DNA of 36,284 nucleotides from NCBI GenBank assembly GCA_004802725.1, contig SGPM01000283.1:1-36284 (forward strand), given 5' to 3'. The DNA is from Antrodiella citrinella (lineage: Eukaryota > Basidiomycota > Agaricomycetes > Polyporales > Steccherinaceae). Below the pieces are notes generated by a model. It had not been told where the DNA came from. It did no database searches and saw only the letters and a list, made by a program, of their open reading frames with translations. The position numbers were made by a program, and so were the translations under genes. Below are positions 1 to 11,625 of this stretch, piece by piece; positions within the stretch are counted from its first letter, which is position 1, and each line of letters opens with the position of its first letter.

Positions 1-29
1 CTTTTCTTTTCGCTTAACTTCCTCCCTAG

Positions 30-738
30 ACGTTCATTCCACAGGACGCCGCGTTGTTCTCGGGTACTCTGAGGGAGAACCTGGATCCCTTCGGTGAACA
101 CGAGGATAGTGAATGTCTGGATGTTCTTTACCGCGTCCAGATGCTCACGGAGGGACAAGCCGCGTCTCAGCGCACGTCCCGCGAGCCTTCTCGTCCTACC
201 TCTATCAAAGACGGTGTTGAACGCGAAGGCAGCGTCGCTGCTTCCGTCTCCACGTCGTCTCCGACCGCCACCGATACCGACAGCAAGACAACGATTACCC
301 TCGATACCCAAGTCTCCCCAGGCGGTACCAACTTCTCTCAGGGTCAAAGACAGCTCATCGCTATGGCCCGTGCTTTATTGAGGCGTAGCTCCATCATCGT
401 GCTCGACGAGGCGACGAGCAGCATCGACTTTGCTACGGACGCGAAGATCCAAGCTACGATTCGTGAGGAGTTCGGTGACTCTCTCCTGCTCACTGGTGAG
501 TTCCCTTCTCCCCTTTCTTGTGCATTTACTGACTGCTTCATCTTCAGTCGCCCATCGTCTGCGCACGGTCATCGACTACGACCGTCTGCTCGTCCTCGAC
601 AAAGGCGAGCTTGCAGAGTTCGATACCCCATGGAACCTGCTTCAAAAACAAGACAGCATATTCCGCAACATGTGCTTGAAGAGCGGGACGTACGCCGAGT
701 TGGAGGAAGCGGCGAAGGCGAAGGCTGGCGTTGTGTAA
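30..738 (+). CDS. ABC transporter, ABCC (MRP/YOR1-like) family, C-terminal end only
   Basis: This is the last part of an ATP-driven membrane exporter, cut by the left window edge. Exons 30-495 and 548-738; bases 1-29 are the end of an intron (acceptor at 28-29). The exon opens with [25 protein letters not shown] residues, the Q-loop region of the second nucleotide-binding domain. The signature [16 protein letters not shown], the Walker B stretch [13 protein letters not shown] and, after a 52-nt intron, the switch-loop VAHRL follow. The Walker A and both membrane domains lie upstream, outside the window. An insertion rich in Ser/Thr (about 45 residues) lies between Q-loop and signature, common in fungal ABCC proteins. 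Stop at 736-738. It converges on the monooxygenase gene at 1086. Substrate cannot be told. Confidence 0.93.
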
Positions 739-1085
739 TTCATCGTTGAGCATAGACCTTCAAAATCAGCTTGGATATGTTTCATTGTTCGTCGTGTAGG
801 GTGATCACTCTGAGTAGAGATATGCATTCATTCTCCCTCATCTTTGTCGTAGGGTAAAAGCTAGATACCATATCAATAGATACTATGCACACTATGGTTC
901 GCTATCGAACGCACCAGACCGTTGTGCCATGTCAACGCCATGCGTGACTTCAAAGACACTGATAGATATAAAAACTACAACATTTGAGGGTCACGGCCGC
1001 GCCCTTACATCCTTTCGTTGTACATACACATAGCATATTGGATCACATCACCTACTCATCCTTGGGAACTATACGAACACGTCCA
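739..1085. other. Intergenic stretch between convergent genes
   Basis: These 347 bases separate the stop codons of the ABC transporter (+) and the monooxygenase (-), so they should carry both 3' ends. The stretch is AT-richer than the flanking exons. I see no further gene. Confidence 0.7.
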
Positions 1086-3607
1086 TCAGCACCTCGGACA
1101 CGCAAAAATCACAGAACCGAAGCACGTACTCGGCGGGAAATCAATCTCCTCGTCCCTCAGATAAAATGCGCCCTCTCCATCAAAGTATTTCTCCACATGC
1201 GTTGAGCCGTCGCCGAGCCACCGGAAGCGGTTGGTCCCGACGTCGCGTTCGTAGTTGAAGTCTTCCCAGCGCGGGTGCTCGAGCGCACGGATGGCGTGCA
1301 TGCAGGAGCCGGGCCAGAGACCGACGATGCGCCCTTCTTCTTTGCCCATCTTGTACCAGGAGCGGCATTTCTCGCTGTACACGCTCTGGAGATCCGTCAG
1401 TAACGCTGCGCACAATCAGAAAGTACGCCCGTGACTTACCGATGGGAAGTAGTTCTGAAAACACGAATAGCATAGTCATGTCAATATTTGAAGAGAATAT
1501 AGCAGTAGAGAACGAGAAGACGCACCTCAAGATACTCGTCAAAATCCTTAGCAGCTTCTTCCTTGACCTCCAGACTCCTCAACCTCTCCCTCTGCATCTT
1601 CTTCGTCGCCTTGACCGCAAACTCAACATGTCTCTCAATGACGGCAGTCAATGATCCAGACCCGACAGCGCCATTCGGACCCAAGGAGAAGAAGTAGTTC
1701 GGGAAGCCATCGACACAGCAAGCGAGATACGTTGTAGGGTGCGGAGACCATTTCTGGTTGAGGGTCACTCCTCCGCGACCGATGATGGGGAAGGGGTACT
1801 GGAAGGTCGTATCGTAGCCTGCAACGCACGTGAATGTGAGTACAGGTGTAGGCTAGAAGACGAAGAGAACGGTAGGGCACGCACCGGTACAACAGATAAT
1901 GACATCAAAGTCCTCCGTCTGCCCATCGTCCGTCACCAGCCCCTTCTCCGTGAACCGCTTCACGCTCTTTGGCACGAACTCGACCTATGGGAGCTAAGTC
2001 AGGAACACATATTCACCGACCTGAAAGAACGTAAGGAACGTACGTTGTCTTCACACAGGGCCTCGAGGTACCCAGGTCCCGGAGTCAGTCTACGACACGC
2101 GACGGGATAGTCCGGAATCACTACAGACGCACGAATCTGATGAGCACTGAATGTTGGATGTGATAACGGGGAGAACGTACGGTGGTCCGCGATCCAGGGC
2201 TTCTTCTCCAGACGCGTCCTCATCATCTGCGCAAACGCCTCGCGCGCTCCGTTCTGCATGGCGCTGCCCTTGATGGTGGAAGTGTGTACAGACTGTACAA
2301 CGCGTGAGCTACAGAAAAATTTGAAGAGACGACATAGCATACGTTCACTTCTTCCTCGAGCTCGTGGCGGAAGGTCTTGTAGTATTCGGTATCCCTGAAC
2401 TTTGCCTTGTCTTCTTCGGTGAAATGGTCTGAAAAGGTGAATGAGAAAACGGGTGAGAAGGGAGTAGGGGACACGACATACAGTTTTCGCCCTGCTTGGA
2501 CAGCTTGCCTAACGTCTTGCCACCAAACGTGTAGGATATCCACGTCTTGCTGCGTACGTAGTTCACGAGTTTGTTCACGTAGGGTTGCAGAGCGGGGACG
2601 ACTTGAAGCGCAGACGATCCCTACAACTCATTCAGCACGACTCATCCACCACAGCGCAACACGCAGAACGTACCGCACCGATGACCGCGACCTTCTTATC
2701 CTTCCAATCCTTGACACCCTCCTGCCACGCACCGTCGTCCTCAACGTCCCACTCCGCAGTATGTATAAGCTTCCCCTTGAACTCCTTCAACCCTTCCACA
2801 TCCGGCCAATTCCACCTGCTCAACCCTCCAACACCCGCGAACAGGACGTCCACCACATCCTCAAACTCCTCCACCTTGTCATCCACGGATCGGCGGATGC
2901 GGATGTGCCACTTCGATGTGGGGTCGTCGTAGCGGGCGTGCAGGAGCTCGTGGCGGAGCTTGATGAGGGGACGGACTTTGTACTTGTCGACGACGTGGTT
3001 GAGGTAGGCGCGGATTTCGGGGCCTGGGGCGTAGAACGCCGACCAATCGGTCTAAAGTAGATGGATGCTCAGTGCGATGTGGAATGTTGAAGATGGATAG
3101 CGAATACTGTAAAAACGTACCCGTGGTTCGAAGGTGTATTGGTACTGCGAGAAGGGTGAGTCGACGTTTCTCGTGTGGAAGCGTTGAACGGACGTACAGT
3201 GTGAGAAGGGATATCACATGCCAACCCTCTTCAAATTCAAAATGAGTGTGTGGGCTATCGGCAAGTGAAGGGGACGTACGGGTATCTATTTGTGTACCAT
3301 GTCCCGCCCACGCCAGCGTTCTTGTCGTAGACAGTGACATCCACATTCGGGATATGTTGTCTGAATCTGTACTGGGAGCGTAAGAGCCAATGGCAGACGG
3401 GGAACGTAGTACGTACCGGATACCAGCGAGGACCCCGCTGAACCCAGCACCGATAACGGCGACTTTCATCGGCTTGTACTCGTCGATACTGAAATCGCCG
3501 AGGACGAATGCGGGAGAGGGTGCGGGGGCCGCATCGGAGGCGTTGAAGGCCTCTGGGTCCGCCTTGGGATCTGTGGCGGCGAGGACGTGGTGAGTGCCTG
3601 CAGACAT
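1086..3607 (-). CDS. Flavin-dependent monooxygenase, Baeyer-Villiger type (class B)
   Basis: Predicted 608-aa FAD/NADPH monooxygenase that would insert oxygen into a ketone or oxidise a related substrate. Thirteen exons join in one frame: 3607-3417, 3360-3280, 3228-3198, 3144-3121, 3051-2674, 2620-2482, 2428-2343, 2292-2181, 2120-2044, 1984-1885, 1818-1526, 1454-1440, 1385-1086. FAD-binding VIGAGFSG lies at about residues 51-58. The Baeyer-Villiger fingerprint FxGxxxHxxxW(P/D) reads FKGKLIHTAEWD at about 200-211. The NADPH site VIGAGSSA is at about 232-239. Conserved GGTWYTNRYPG and GLACDIPSHTYQYTFEP blocks span tiny exons of 31 and 24 nt; one exon is only 15 nt (NYFPS). Length fits the family. 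The gene is divergent from the SKT5-like gene. Substrate is unknown; family relatives include 4-hydroxyacetophenone and sterigmatocystin-pathway monooxygenases. Confidence 0.92.
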
Positions 3608-4174
3608 GGGCAGAAGCAGAACGAAAAAGAGGAACTTTGGAGGGGGCGACGATCGGGTTTAAGTAGTTAGCGGGTGGGATGGCATGAAACTTGTAACATT
3701 CTGATAGGATGGATGAACCTTTGAACCGGTCGAGTGTGGCGAGAGAACGAGACGGTGTGGTAATGGAGACTGATATCGAATGTCGGGAAATAAGTATGCA
3801 TGATTCGTGTGAATGGTTTTCACCTTCAAAAACATATCATGAGATCTTTTCTTCGTACCTACTCCCGGTACTCCATTCGGTCCTCGAACATACCGGGATA
3901 TCTGCGACCAACGTTCACAGAATGAGATCAGAGAACAAGAGACTCCCAGCGAAGAAAGAACGCGTCGGGGCCAACCGCGATATGTTTTCAACTTTTTGTA
4001 CCGCCGGCAACATGATGACCGACGAGGACGACGTCAACACACCAACGACCAAATTTGGAGTGATAGGCGCCGTTTCGCTCACTGCTTGAGACGTCGGCCA
4101 ACCGTTTCTTTCTTTCCCCATCACATCCCGCCCTCTCTCCTCGTCGGCCACCGCGTTGGGAAAAGTACCTTGCC
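3608..4174. promoter_or_regulatory. Shared divergent promoter region
   Basis: This 567-bp stretch lies between the start codons of the monooxygenase (-) and the Sel1-repeat gene (+), so it should hold both promoters and 5' leaders. The ORFs crossing it show no family signature. No particular operator motif stands out. Confidence 0.5.
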
Positions 4175-6013
4175 ATGTACGCACAGTCATCAGAACGGCC
4201 TCCGTCGTCGTACAATCCCGACTTTGAGCCGCCACGCCGACCGTCCAGCAATTACACTCGGAATTCCCAGATTTATCCCGACCAACAACAGCAGCAACAA
4301 CCAGCAGCCTCCTTCTCACAGCGACCACAGTCCCAATACTCATCCCGACCCTCCCGTTCCCAGACTCGCCCGCCGCCGCCCCCAGATCCCCAACAATACG
4401 AGTACGATGTCGCTGGTGGCTCCATGTCCATGAACGGCATGATCGTGCCCGTCGACCACGACCTGCCTCCCGACCCTGATCCAGACGGCGACGCAGACGA
4501 CTTCTACACCGGCTCCCAAACCCACTTCAACGGTGCTGCCTTCCCGCCCTCCTCTCGCTCCGTCGCTTCCCAGTCCGTGCGCGCCCCCTCCCCACCTCCT
4601 GGTCCCATCCTCGACCACTCCCATCTCCGCCCCGGTGCCCAAGCTGCCCTCCTCTCGCACGAGCGCACGCTCGAGCTCTACCGTGCCAATGCGAAAAAGA
4701 CGCAAGACCCTGATTTGCAATTCGAATTCGCCATGTTCATGATCGACGCGAGCAAGACAATGCCTATCCCCGTCCAGACCGCCGGGAACGTCATGGAGGT
4801 CGAAAAGGCGATCGACAAGCGCGAGGAGCTCATCCGCGAAGCCACCTCCCTGCTTAAACGCAACGCAGACCGGGGACACATGCCCTCACAGTACTTCCTC
4901 GCCGACTGCTACGCGAATGGGATCGGGACGCACAAGAACAGACAAGACTTTGACCGTGCGTATCCTCTGTTCGTCCTCGCTGCCAAGCACGGCCACCCCG
5001 ACGCTGCCTACCGTGCCGGAACGTGCTGCGAGAACGGCTGGGGCTGCAGACGCGAATCCGCCAAGGCCGTCCAATTCTTCAAGAAAGCCGCCGCGGCTCT
5101 GCACCCAGGGGCGATGTACCGTCTCGGGATCGCAGAGCTGAACGGCGAGCTGGGGCTGTCACGGAGTCCGAAGGAGGGTGTGAAGTGGCTGAAGAGGTCC
5201 GCAGAGCATGCGACGGCCGAGTTCCCGCATGCCTTGCACGAGCTGGCGCTGCTGCACGATCGTGGCGTGGACAACGTCCTGTTCGTCGACTACGAGTACG
5301 CGGCGGAGTTGCTGGCGCAGGCGGCGGAACTCGGGTACGCACCCAGTGCGTATCGGTTGGGCGAGTGCTATGAGTACGGGAAGATGGGGTGTCCGCAGGA
5401 CCCTGCGTTGTCCATCCACTACTACGTGCGTCTCCTCTGCCTCTCGTCCTATTTATTTTAACTAAGCTTTTTCCGATTTTGCAGAACATTGCAGCGCAGC
5501 AGAACCACCGAGACGCATGTTTCGCGCTGACGGCATGGTACCTCGTTGGCTCTCCTGGCGTCCTTCCCCAATCCGACACCGAAGCGTTCCTGTGGGCGAA
5601 GAAGGCGGCAGAAGCGGGTTTGGTCAAGGCGATGTACGCCGTTGGATACTTTTTGGAAGTGGGGATAGGCACAGCGCCAAATATGCAAGAGTAAGTCGTC
5701 TTTCCGTTTTTCTCGTCTTCTTCCGATTTTCCTCGTCTCCCGATTTTCCCGCTTCTGCTTTCTTCTGCCCGCTCAACCCCTTTTACATGTCGACCTCGAC
5801 CTCGTCGCTGACCTGTCCTTTCCGTTTTTCAGAGCCGTAACCTACTACAAACGCGCCTCAGATCAGGGAGACAAACGCGCCGCCCAACGTCTGAAAGCAT
5901 CAACGTCCGCACCGATCGTCGCGCCAGGCGGACCCGGGTCTGTGCTGCATCGGAGTAGCGACATTGGGGACGGGGCGTCGGGGAAGAAGGACAAGGAGTG
6001 CGTTATTATGTAG
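4175..6013 (+). CDS. Sel1-repeat chitin synthase regulator (SKT5/CHS4-like), prenylated C-terminus
   Basis: Predicted 545-aa regulator of chitin synthesis. Exons 4175-5425, 5485-5690 and 5833-6013 join in frame. Residues 1-150 are low-complexity (a Gln run near 37-42, Pro runs near 66-70). From about 235 to 515 there are consecutive Sel1-like helical repeats of about 36 residues, for example FLADCYANGIGTHKN and YRAGTCCENGWGC. The final four residues, CVIM, form a CAAX box for farnesylation. In yeast Chs4/Skt5 the Sel1 repeats bind the chitin synthase and a C-terminal CAAX box aids membrane targeting; the same architecture here supports the assignment. The start is the first in-frame Met of the long exon. 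The second intron (142 nt) is long for this window. Confidence 0.88.
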
Positions 6014-6550
6014 AAGGGTCGGAGGGTTAGAGGTCAGCGCGTTCATCCATCATTATCATCACACCATCCACGTTATACTTTCCACCACACGACACACGCA
6101 CACACACGTTCCGAGCTATGTACGGATCTCTCACTCTTAATGCATGCATGCAATGCGCTGGACATTTTTTCTTCATTTTGTTTCGCGTTCCTTCAAATCA
6201 ATTTTAATCGTGTTTTATGATATGCTATCATCGTCTTCGTTCTCTGTTCTGTGTGCTTGGGTGGTGACAACGCGTCCAGTCTGTGTGGCTGTGACGACTG
6301 ACAAGTGACGGGCAGGGACGATTTGTCTGTCAGTGTCTGCAGTCTACTCTAAACCGATGGAACGACGAGATCCTGACTTTCCTGGGTACACTGACGTCGT
6401 TTGAAGACATTTCACTCGCCGTCATTGTACCGAGGGGCCAGGAGCAGCCGTCTGGTGGGTAGGAGGTGGGCCTGCTGTCCATCCTTCAAATGTCGAACCA
6501 GGATGGGTTTATATACGAAGGGGCCGGGGGAGAGATGAGTAAGACGAGGC
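6014..6550. other. Intergenic stretch downstream of the SKT5-like gene
   Basis: No supported gene. It begins with the 3' untranslated part of the SKT5-like gene (CACACA-rich, then a GCATGCATGCAATGC palindromic stretch near 6141-6156). The rest resembles no coding sequence I know. Confidence 0.5.
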
Positions 6551-6770
6551 GTGAGTGGCGAGGGAGGAAGGAAGGCATACGTAGTCGTTCAGGACCCAGG
6601 TTCTCAAGTTCAACCGCGTTTTGAACTTCGACCACGATGGACGTGCAAAATGTCTAGATTCATCTGTTATTAAACAGGTAAGATACGACTGATACTTTTC
6701 TCTACATGTTCTGATCTATGTAACGTTGCAGATAATGTACTCGTTCCTGAAGCTCTCTTGACCGTGACGA
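6551..6770 (+). pseudogene. Gene fragment, copy A of a duplicated unidentified gene
   Basis: This segment is the sense-strand relative of 14097-13890 (minus strand). It reads as an intron (donor GTGAGTGGCGA at 6551), an exon ending at 6677 encoding KFNRVLNFDHDGRAKCLDS and a few residues more, an intron 6678-6731, and the start of a next exon at 6732. Relative to copy B the last exon carries five extra bases right after its first codon, which breaks the frame. The protein family is not recognised. The copy runs almost into the 3' end of the convergent HNH gene at 6874. Confidence is high that the two copies are related, low on what they encoded. Confidence 0.6.
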
Positions 6771-6873
6771 GGTTCAATCGTGTTCATATCCCTTATAGCC
6801 ATGAATATGAAGCACCTACAAGAAACTCAGGATGGATACAAAAATGGAGGAAACAATATGCTAGAGCGTTCGC

Positions 6874-8133
6874 TCAATACCGCGGCACGCTGACGTCCAT
6901 ATTGCTCAGACGGGAGAGAATAGCGTGATTGAGAAGCTCTGCAGAGCCACCATCGCTTGCCAATACACACGCTTCTTCTGTCTTGTTGTCGATTTCTTCA
7001 ATGTACTGTGTCGCGCCGGACATATGGGCAACTTGCGCACACGTGGCATGCAAACGAAGCATCTCCGGCGACGGGAGCGGAAACTTGTCGGGATACGAGG
7101 AGGTGAATGTAACGCGGGGAGGCAGCTCTCGGGGTTTTCTCCTCGGTACGAATCCGAATTCATAGCAATGAGGCACCTCCTTTCAGGCGGGATAACAATG
7201 AGATCCCGTATAGCTATAGGATAGCGAAGAAGTCCTGACACTCACCGTGGCCACGAACCACAGATCAAGACGATCAAATGCAGCGTGTACGTCTGAGTGT
7301 AAGGTCATGACATTCTGGAGGGAGTGGATCGCAGGGCCATTCAACGCGTGGATATTATAGCCAAAGCACCGGAGAACTCTTAGAAGTCAGGCTAAAATGA
7401 CTAAATGTGAGTTTGTGTGAAAATCTCACAAAGCTGTCACACACCTTCGAGTCCGAAGATCCCAACTTATTCATATTGAGGCCAACGAATATGCTCTCTG
7501 GAACGATGTGCGCGCAGTGGGTGGCGACAGAGATGTCCGTATTCATGTCTACATCACTGGGGACATGAAGGTCCCATACACCACACGCTATGCAACGATA
7601 TCCGTCTCGTATCAGAGCCTTAATGGAGAAAAAAGTGAGGAGGCAGAGGAGATACGCGTATATGTCAATCACCTGCTTCTTTGCTGTGGAATGTGATGCA
7701 GGAGCAGCATCCAGAAGAGCGAGCACCGTTTCATTTGTGAACTCGAATGACTCGGAGAGCTCTGATGAATGGTGCGAGGGTCTAGGTGTGCGAGCTCTGT
7801 TCCTCTTGACTATACAGTGTGAGACGGACGAAAACCGACCATGAACTTGGACTTACAAGCACGAATCAAGTAGGTCTGAATGAATTCTCCCACTGCATAT
7901 ACATCCTCGTCTGTCTCTCCACATTTGTGAACCCAGTTTGCGACTTCAATGCGGATCTCGGCGGTGGGAGCAAGAATAAGGAGGTGGCCAATGATGCTAG
8001 CGAACCGGATATTGTCGGGTGAAGTAGCGGCTCGTTCGCATTGAAAGCATTTGTCGTAGACAGTCAGCGCGTCAGGGTCCCATCCCGAGAATTTCTGTGA
8101 GGCAAGACTCCGGTCGAGCAGAGATTCAGGCAT
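6874..8133 (-). CDS. HNH endonuclease domain protein (HNH_2-type), copy 1, complete
   Basis: Predicted 342-aa protein. Exons 8133-7857, 7809-7673, 7618-7443, 7378-7246, 7179-6874. The start at 8133 (MPESLLDRS) matches where the paralogues begin; an in-frame ATG at 8217 would add 28 Pro-rich residues. The nuclease core begins ALIRDGYRCIACGVWD, continues with CAHIVPES (first His of HNH), and ends with NVMTLHSDVHAAFDRLDLWF, which keeps the Asn and last His. The C-terminal exon (PHCYEFGFVPRRKPRELPP onward) is shared with the other copies. At the exon 3/4 junction the paralogues' donor would put exon 4 out of frame; a GT two bases downstream restores it. HNH_2 proteins are common in mushroom genomes; their target and role are unknown. 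It is the only copy here with a full HNH set and no disabling change. Confidence 0.8.
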
Positions 8134-9142
8134 CGGAGGTTGAAATTTGAAACTAGGTGGAGGCTGAAAACAAGCCGGCGGCGCGATGCAGGGTCGGTGC
8201 GGAGATGCAGCGGACATCAAATGGTACGGGAACTGCCGACAGTGATGACCGACGACGACGACGACGACGTGCCCCGTCCATTTATTTCATTCGAATCCCC
8301 TTCACGTCGTGAAGAGCGTCCAGCAGACCCTACATGGCTTGCGACAACCCGTAGCTTGCGACAACCCGTACACCACCCTCGAATTGAGGCAATCAACCTC
8401 AGATTCCGACAGTGAGCTCTTGGGTTCTGATCCGCCAACAGGATGTTGTTGTCAGACTTGTCGTATGGCAGCGTACGAGAGCGTATGGCACTGGTAACAG
8501 GCTCGGTGGTCCGACGGTGGAGTAGGAACTTGCAGACAGCAATGCGCGGAAGTATCCCCACGACAATAAACCTCTGCGTCAGATCGTGTGAAGCGTTTCT
8601 GTCTCAGAATGTCTTGCGACAATCGCTTCGGTGAATCACTGAGCCAACTTGAATCTTCTGACCCTTCCGATTTCTTAGATCCTCTTCGACATCTGCTCCC
8701 TCAAAGTTCAAACTTTCACGTTCTCTCAGACGCAGCGATGTGGCGTACAGGTTCTGTCACGTACATTCGCTCGTTATAAGTACCCAGCCCCCGACAAATG
8801 TATTATTGTGAGCACGCCACCACATGGATTCAACGTTCCAACATTGTCCGATGCGGCGGTGCCCAAGTCAGGGTGACTTTTCGGCGATCACCCAGGACAT
8901 ACCACCGTGGCGCCCATTCAGTTCACAACCGCCGGGATACCCTCTCTTTTGCACACCCTCTGAGAACGAACAATAAAAAGGCCGAGCGAGACATGCGTTG
9001 ACTGAGTCGTCTCCCCCCTCTCCTTCCTGTCAATAGCACCTTTGGCAGGTGCAGCCCTCTTTTTTCGCTGGCGACTCACATTTCCGCTCGTAGACCGCGA
9101 AGAATCTGAACAAAGTCTGAACATTCCTTTCGTTGCTCAGCC
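8134..9142. other. Intergenic stretch between divergent HNH copy 1 and 7-TM gene
   Basis: Probable promoters of both flanking genes. It contains an ACG-type microsatellite near 8250-8270, an exact 17-bp tandem repeat at 8338-8371, and an AATAAAAAGG TATA-like stretch near 8971-8980, about 160 bases before the 7-TM start codon. No further gene is supported. Confidence 0.5.
8338..8371. repeat. 17-bp tandem direct repeat
   Basis: Two adjacent 17-base units, CTTGCGACAACCCGTAG then CTTGCGACAACCCGTAC, differ only in the last base. It lies between the divergent HNH and 7-TM genes. It could be a replication-slippage product or a doubled binding site. Confidence 0.85.
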
Positions 9143-11028
9143 ATGCCGCAATGGATGTCCCAGGAGGAGATCGTCAAGGATACGGGTGCGTCTTTTCATT
9201 GCACTGTGCAACGAGGAATTCACCATGCTCGTACAGCGGTATTCCTGAAGATGCAGCACGCCCTCTGCGGAGTCTACTTGTGCGTACCACACTTCTCTGG
9301 CGTCCGGAAACAGAACACCATCAGTGCTGATGACAGATCCTGTTGTCCGTATTCAGCTGGGAGTTCGTCGTGTCGCTCGATTTTGAGTGGAGCTTCATCA
9401 CAGGGAGGAAGAAACTCAATTGGCCCATGGTGCGTCTCTTCTCTTCCTCATGCTTCTGCTTCTCTCCTTCTCTGCCTCCGTGGGCTTCTTCCGATACTCT
9501 GCGCTTCTTCTGTTCTTAGATGACGCTGACGCTGGTTGACAGATTCCGTACTTTGGAGGTCGGTATATCACTCTGTTCACGTTGATCGGGCTGTGAGTGG
9601 ATTTAGTGGTGGACGTTTTCTGTGGTCTGGTTACGCGTGCTCACGAACGACTTCACTCAGGCTCGTATCCCTGGATGTAACGACGTGCGTACCGTCTTTA
9701 CCATACCATCACGCACCAGCGGGAATCTAGCTCATTCGGACGATACAGAGAAGTGAACTGTCAAGCGCTGTATACTTTCCTTGCCGTACGTTACCGCCGC
9801 TTTCAAGAGTGTGCGCGTCTCGCTAATACTTCTCCCCCCGAGGACAGTTCGGAGGGCAAGCGATGATCGGATTTGCCAGTGCCAATCTCGCCATCCGAGC
9901 GTACGTCTCTCTTGATACTTCGGTGTCGTATTTGAGCTGAACGACTGACTCTCCGGCTGGTGTACAGAATGGCGATATGGTCACAGTCGAGGTATGTTGT
10001 GATCCCGCTGTCGGTCCTCATAGCGGGACACTGGGCAATCATCATGCAAGGTTCGTTTTCCTCCTCATTTTACACCCACCTATTCCTGATTCTCCCAACC
10101 TGTCTTCCTTCCTCCCACGCTTACTCTTCACACAGGCGTAGTGGTCAAGGCCTCCTGGGACCCTGTCCAGGGATGTGTCGCCTCCGCGACCAAAACATCT
10201 GTCCTTACCGCAACGTTTACCTACTCCATCTGTCTTGATTTCATCGTGTTTTGTTTGAGCGCGTGGAAACTTGCGATGCCGAAGCATAAGAAGAGCCAGC
10301 TCGTGACTTGGATGTTCAGGGATGGGTTAGGGTATTTCGCGCTTGCGTGAGTCTCTTTTGTTTTTCATTGCTTGGAAATGGTTTCTTCTGCGTTTTTATC
10401 CTCTGGCGTTTGGATTCTTTCGTCAAGGGGGATCATGGCTAACAAAGGAGACGTCATTACAGATCGTTGGTCAACATCCCAGCAGCGGTGTTCATCTCGT
10501 TACACCTGAACCCGGTCATGGATATCATCTTCAACGTCCCGGCAGCCCTCATGTCCACCGTACGTTCTCCCTACACCATCACCGAAGCCTCTTTGCTGAA
10601 CGTGTTACGCTCGTTCGTTTCACCCTGCTTAGATCCTCGCTAGTCGCGCCGTCCGCCGCTTGGCCAACTTCTCGTCGGCCACGCCTTCTGTATAGTACGT
10701 CTCCCGCCCTCCTCTGTTATCGGTGTTGATCTGACATCGGTGTGAAGCATCACGAACCCGTCCCAAGGTCTCGCGTCCCGGACAGACGACCAAGCTACGA
10801 CGGGTGCCAACCTTTCCTTCGCGGCCGGGCGGGCACGTGCACGTGGGGTCCACGTCCAGGTGAGTCTCTCGTGTCATTCGTGCCAGCGTATTTGATGGCT
10901 GATTTGATTTGGGTTCGTGGTAGATGAATACGTTCACCGTGAATGAGGACGCTTCGGACTTTGCTACCAAGTCCAAAGTCGACCCAGAGAGTTTGGAATT
11001 TGATGGGACGCGCGGGACCGCGTTCTGA
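9143..11028 (+). CDS. Seven-transmembrane protein of a basidiomycete-specific family
   Basis: Predicted 330-aa integral membrane protein. Thirteen exons join in frame: 9143-9185, 9237-9279, 9357-9429, 9543-9592, 9661-9684, 9749-9785, 9848-9900, 9968-10050, 10136-10346, 10463-10559, 10633-10694, 10748-10859, 10924-11028. I count seven hydrophobic segments, from MQHALCGVYFWEFVVSLDF near the N-terminus to PAALMSTILASRAVRRL. Conserved-looking blocks are WEFVVSLDFEWSFITGR, VNCQALYT, MAIWSQSRYVV and TWMFRDGLGYF. The C-terminal tail of about 55 residues is polar and probably cytoplasmic. This protein type is frequent and uncharacterised in Agaricomycetes; the topology is receptor-like, but I cannot assign a ligand. 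It converges on another multi-pass membrane gene ending at 11626. Confidence 0.87.
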
Positions 11029-11625
11029 AAAAAAACGAACACCAGACCTCGTCTCCGTCTTCGTCTTTCTGTTGGACTCCCCATCGCTTTTTTTGTTTTC
11101 TTGCTTTATTCAACGGAGGATCGGATTCACACGCAAAAACCCCATCATCATTGCCATCACTCATCGATTCACGTTGTCCACGCAAATTATCAACTTATCA
11201 GCCGCACTTTCTTTTCTTTTCCTTCTTGGATTATTTTGCTTTTTGCTTTTTGCTTGCTTTGTCGTCATAGATTCCCGCTTTCTACCCTGTCGCATGCACA
11301 GCTTTCTTGTATACATCAACGTCGTTCCCTTCCCATTCCTGTACGTCTGGATGCTGATGTAGAAGACCTCCCGTCCTTGGTGCATACTTCGTCAACAGGC
11401 AACCGGCAACAGTGATAGAACCTTGTCTCTCCGAAACGCAGTACCGTCTCCTCGGCGGGAGGAATTGCGATGATGGCAATCATGGCAGAGTCTTATGCGC
11501 TCATCTCAGGATACAAATTGACGCCTAATAAGATAAAGNAGTTGGACTGTGTCACTACGGTCGCAAACTAGACGATAGCATAAGTTCGTCGTGAGTATAC
11601 ATGTCTCTGGACATCCACCTCGCAT
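11029..11625. other. 3' region between two convergent membrane-protein genes
   Basis: Contains the 3' ends of both neighbours. After the 7-TM stop there is an A-run (11028-11035) and a T-rich stretch (about 11088-11260). One undetermined base lies at 11539. No gene is supported. Confidence 0.6.

Noticed and set aside
4340..5104. Minus-strand ORFs across the SKT5-like gene
   Set aside because: Antisense shadows of a Pro/Ala-rich GC-rich exon; the plus frame has clear Sel1 repeats.
6606..6628. AAGTTCAA/TTGAACTT inverted repeat, also found at 14000-14025
   Set aside because: It is explained by shared coding exon sequence (KFNR..VLNF) of the duplicated gene fragment, not by an independent regulatory palindrome.
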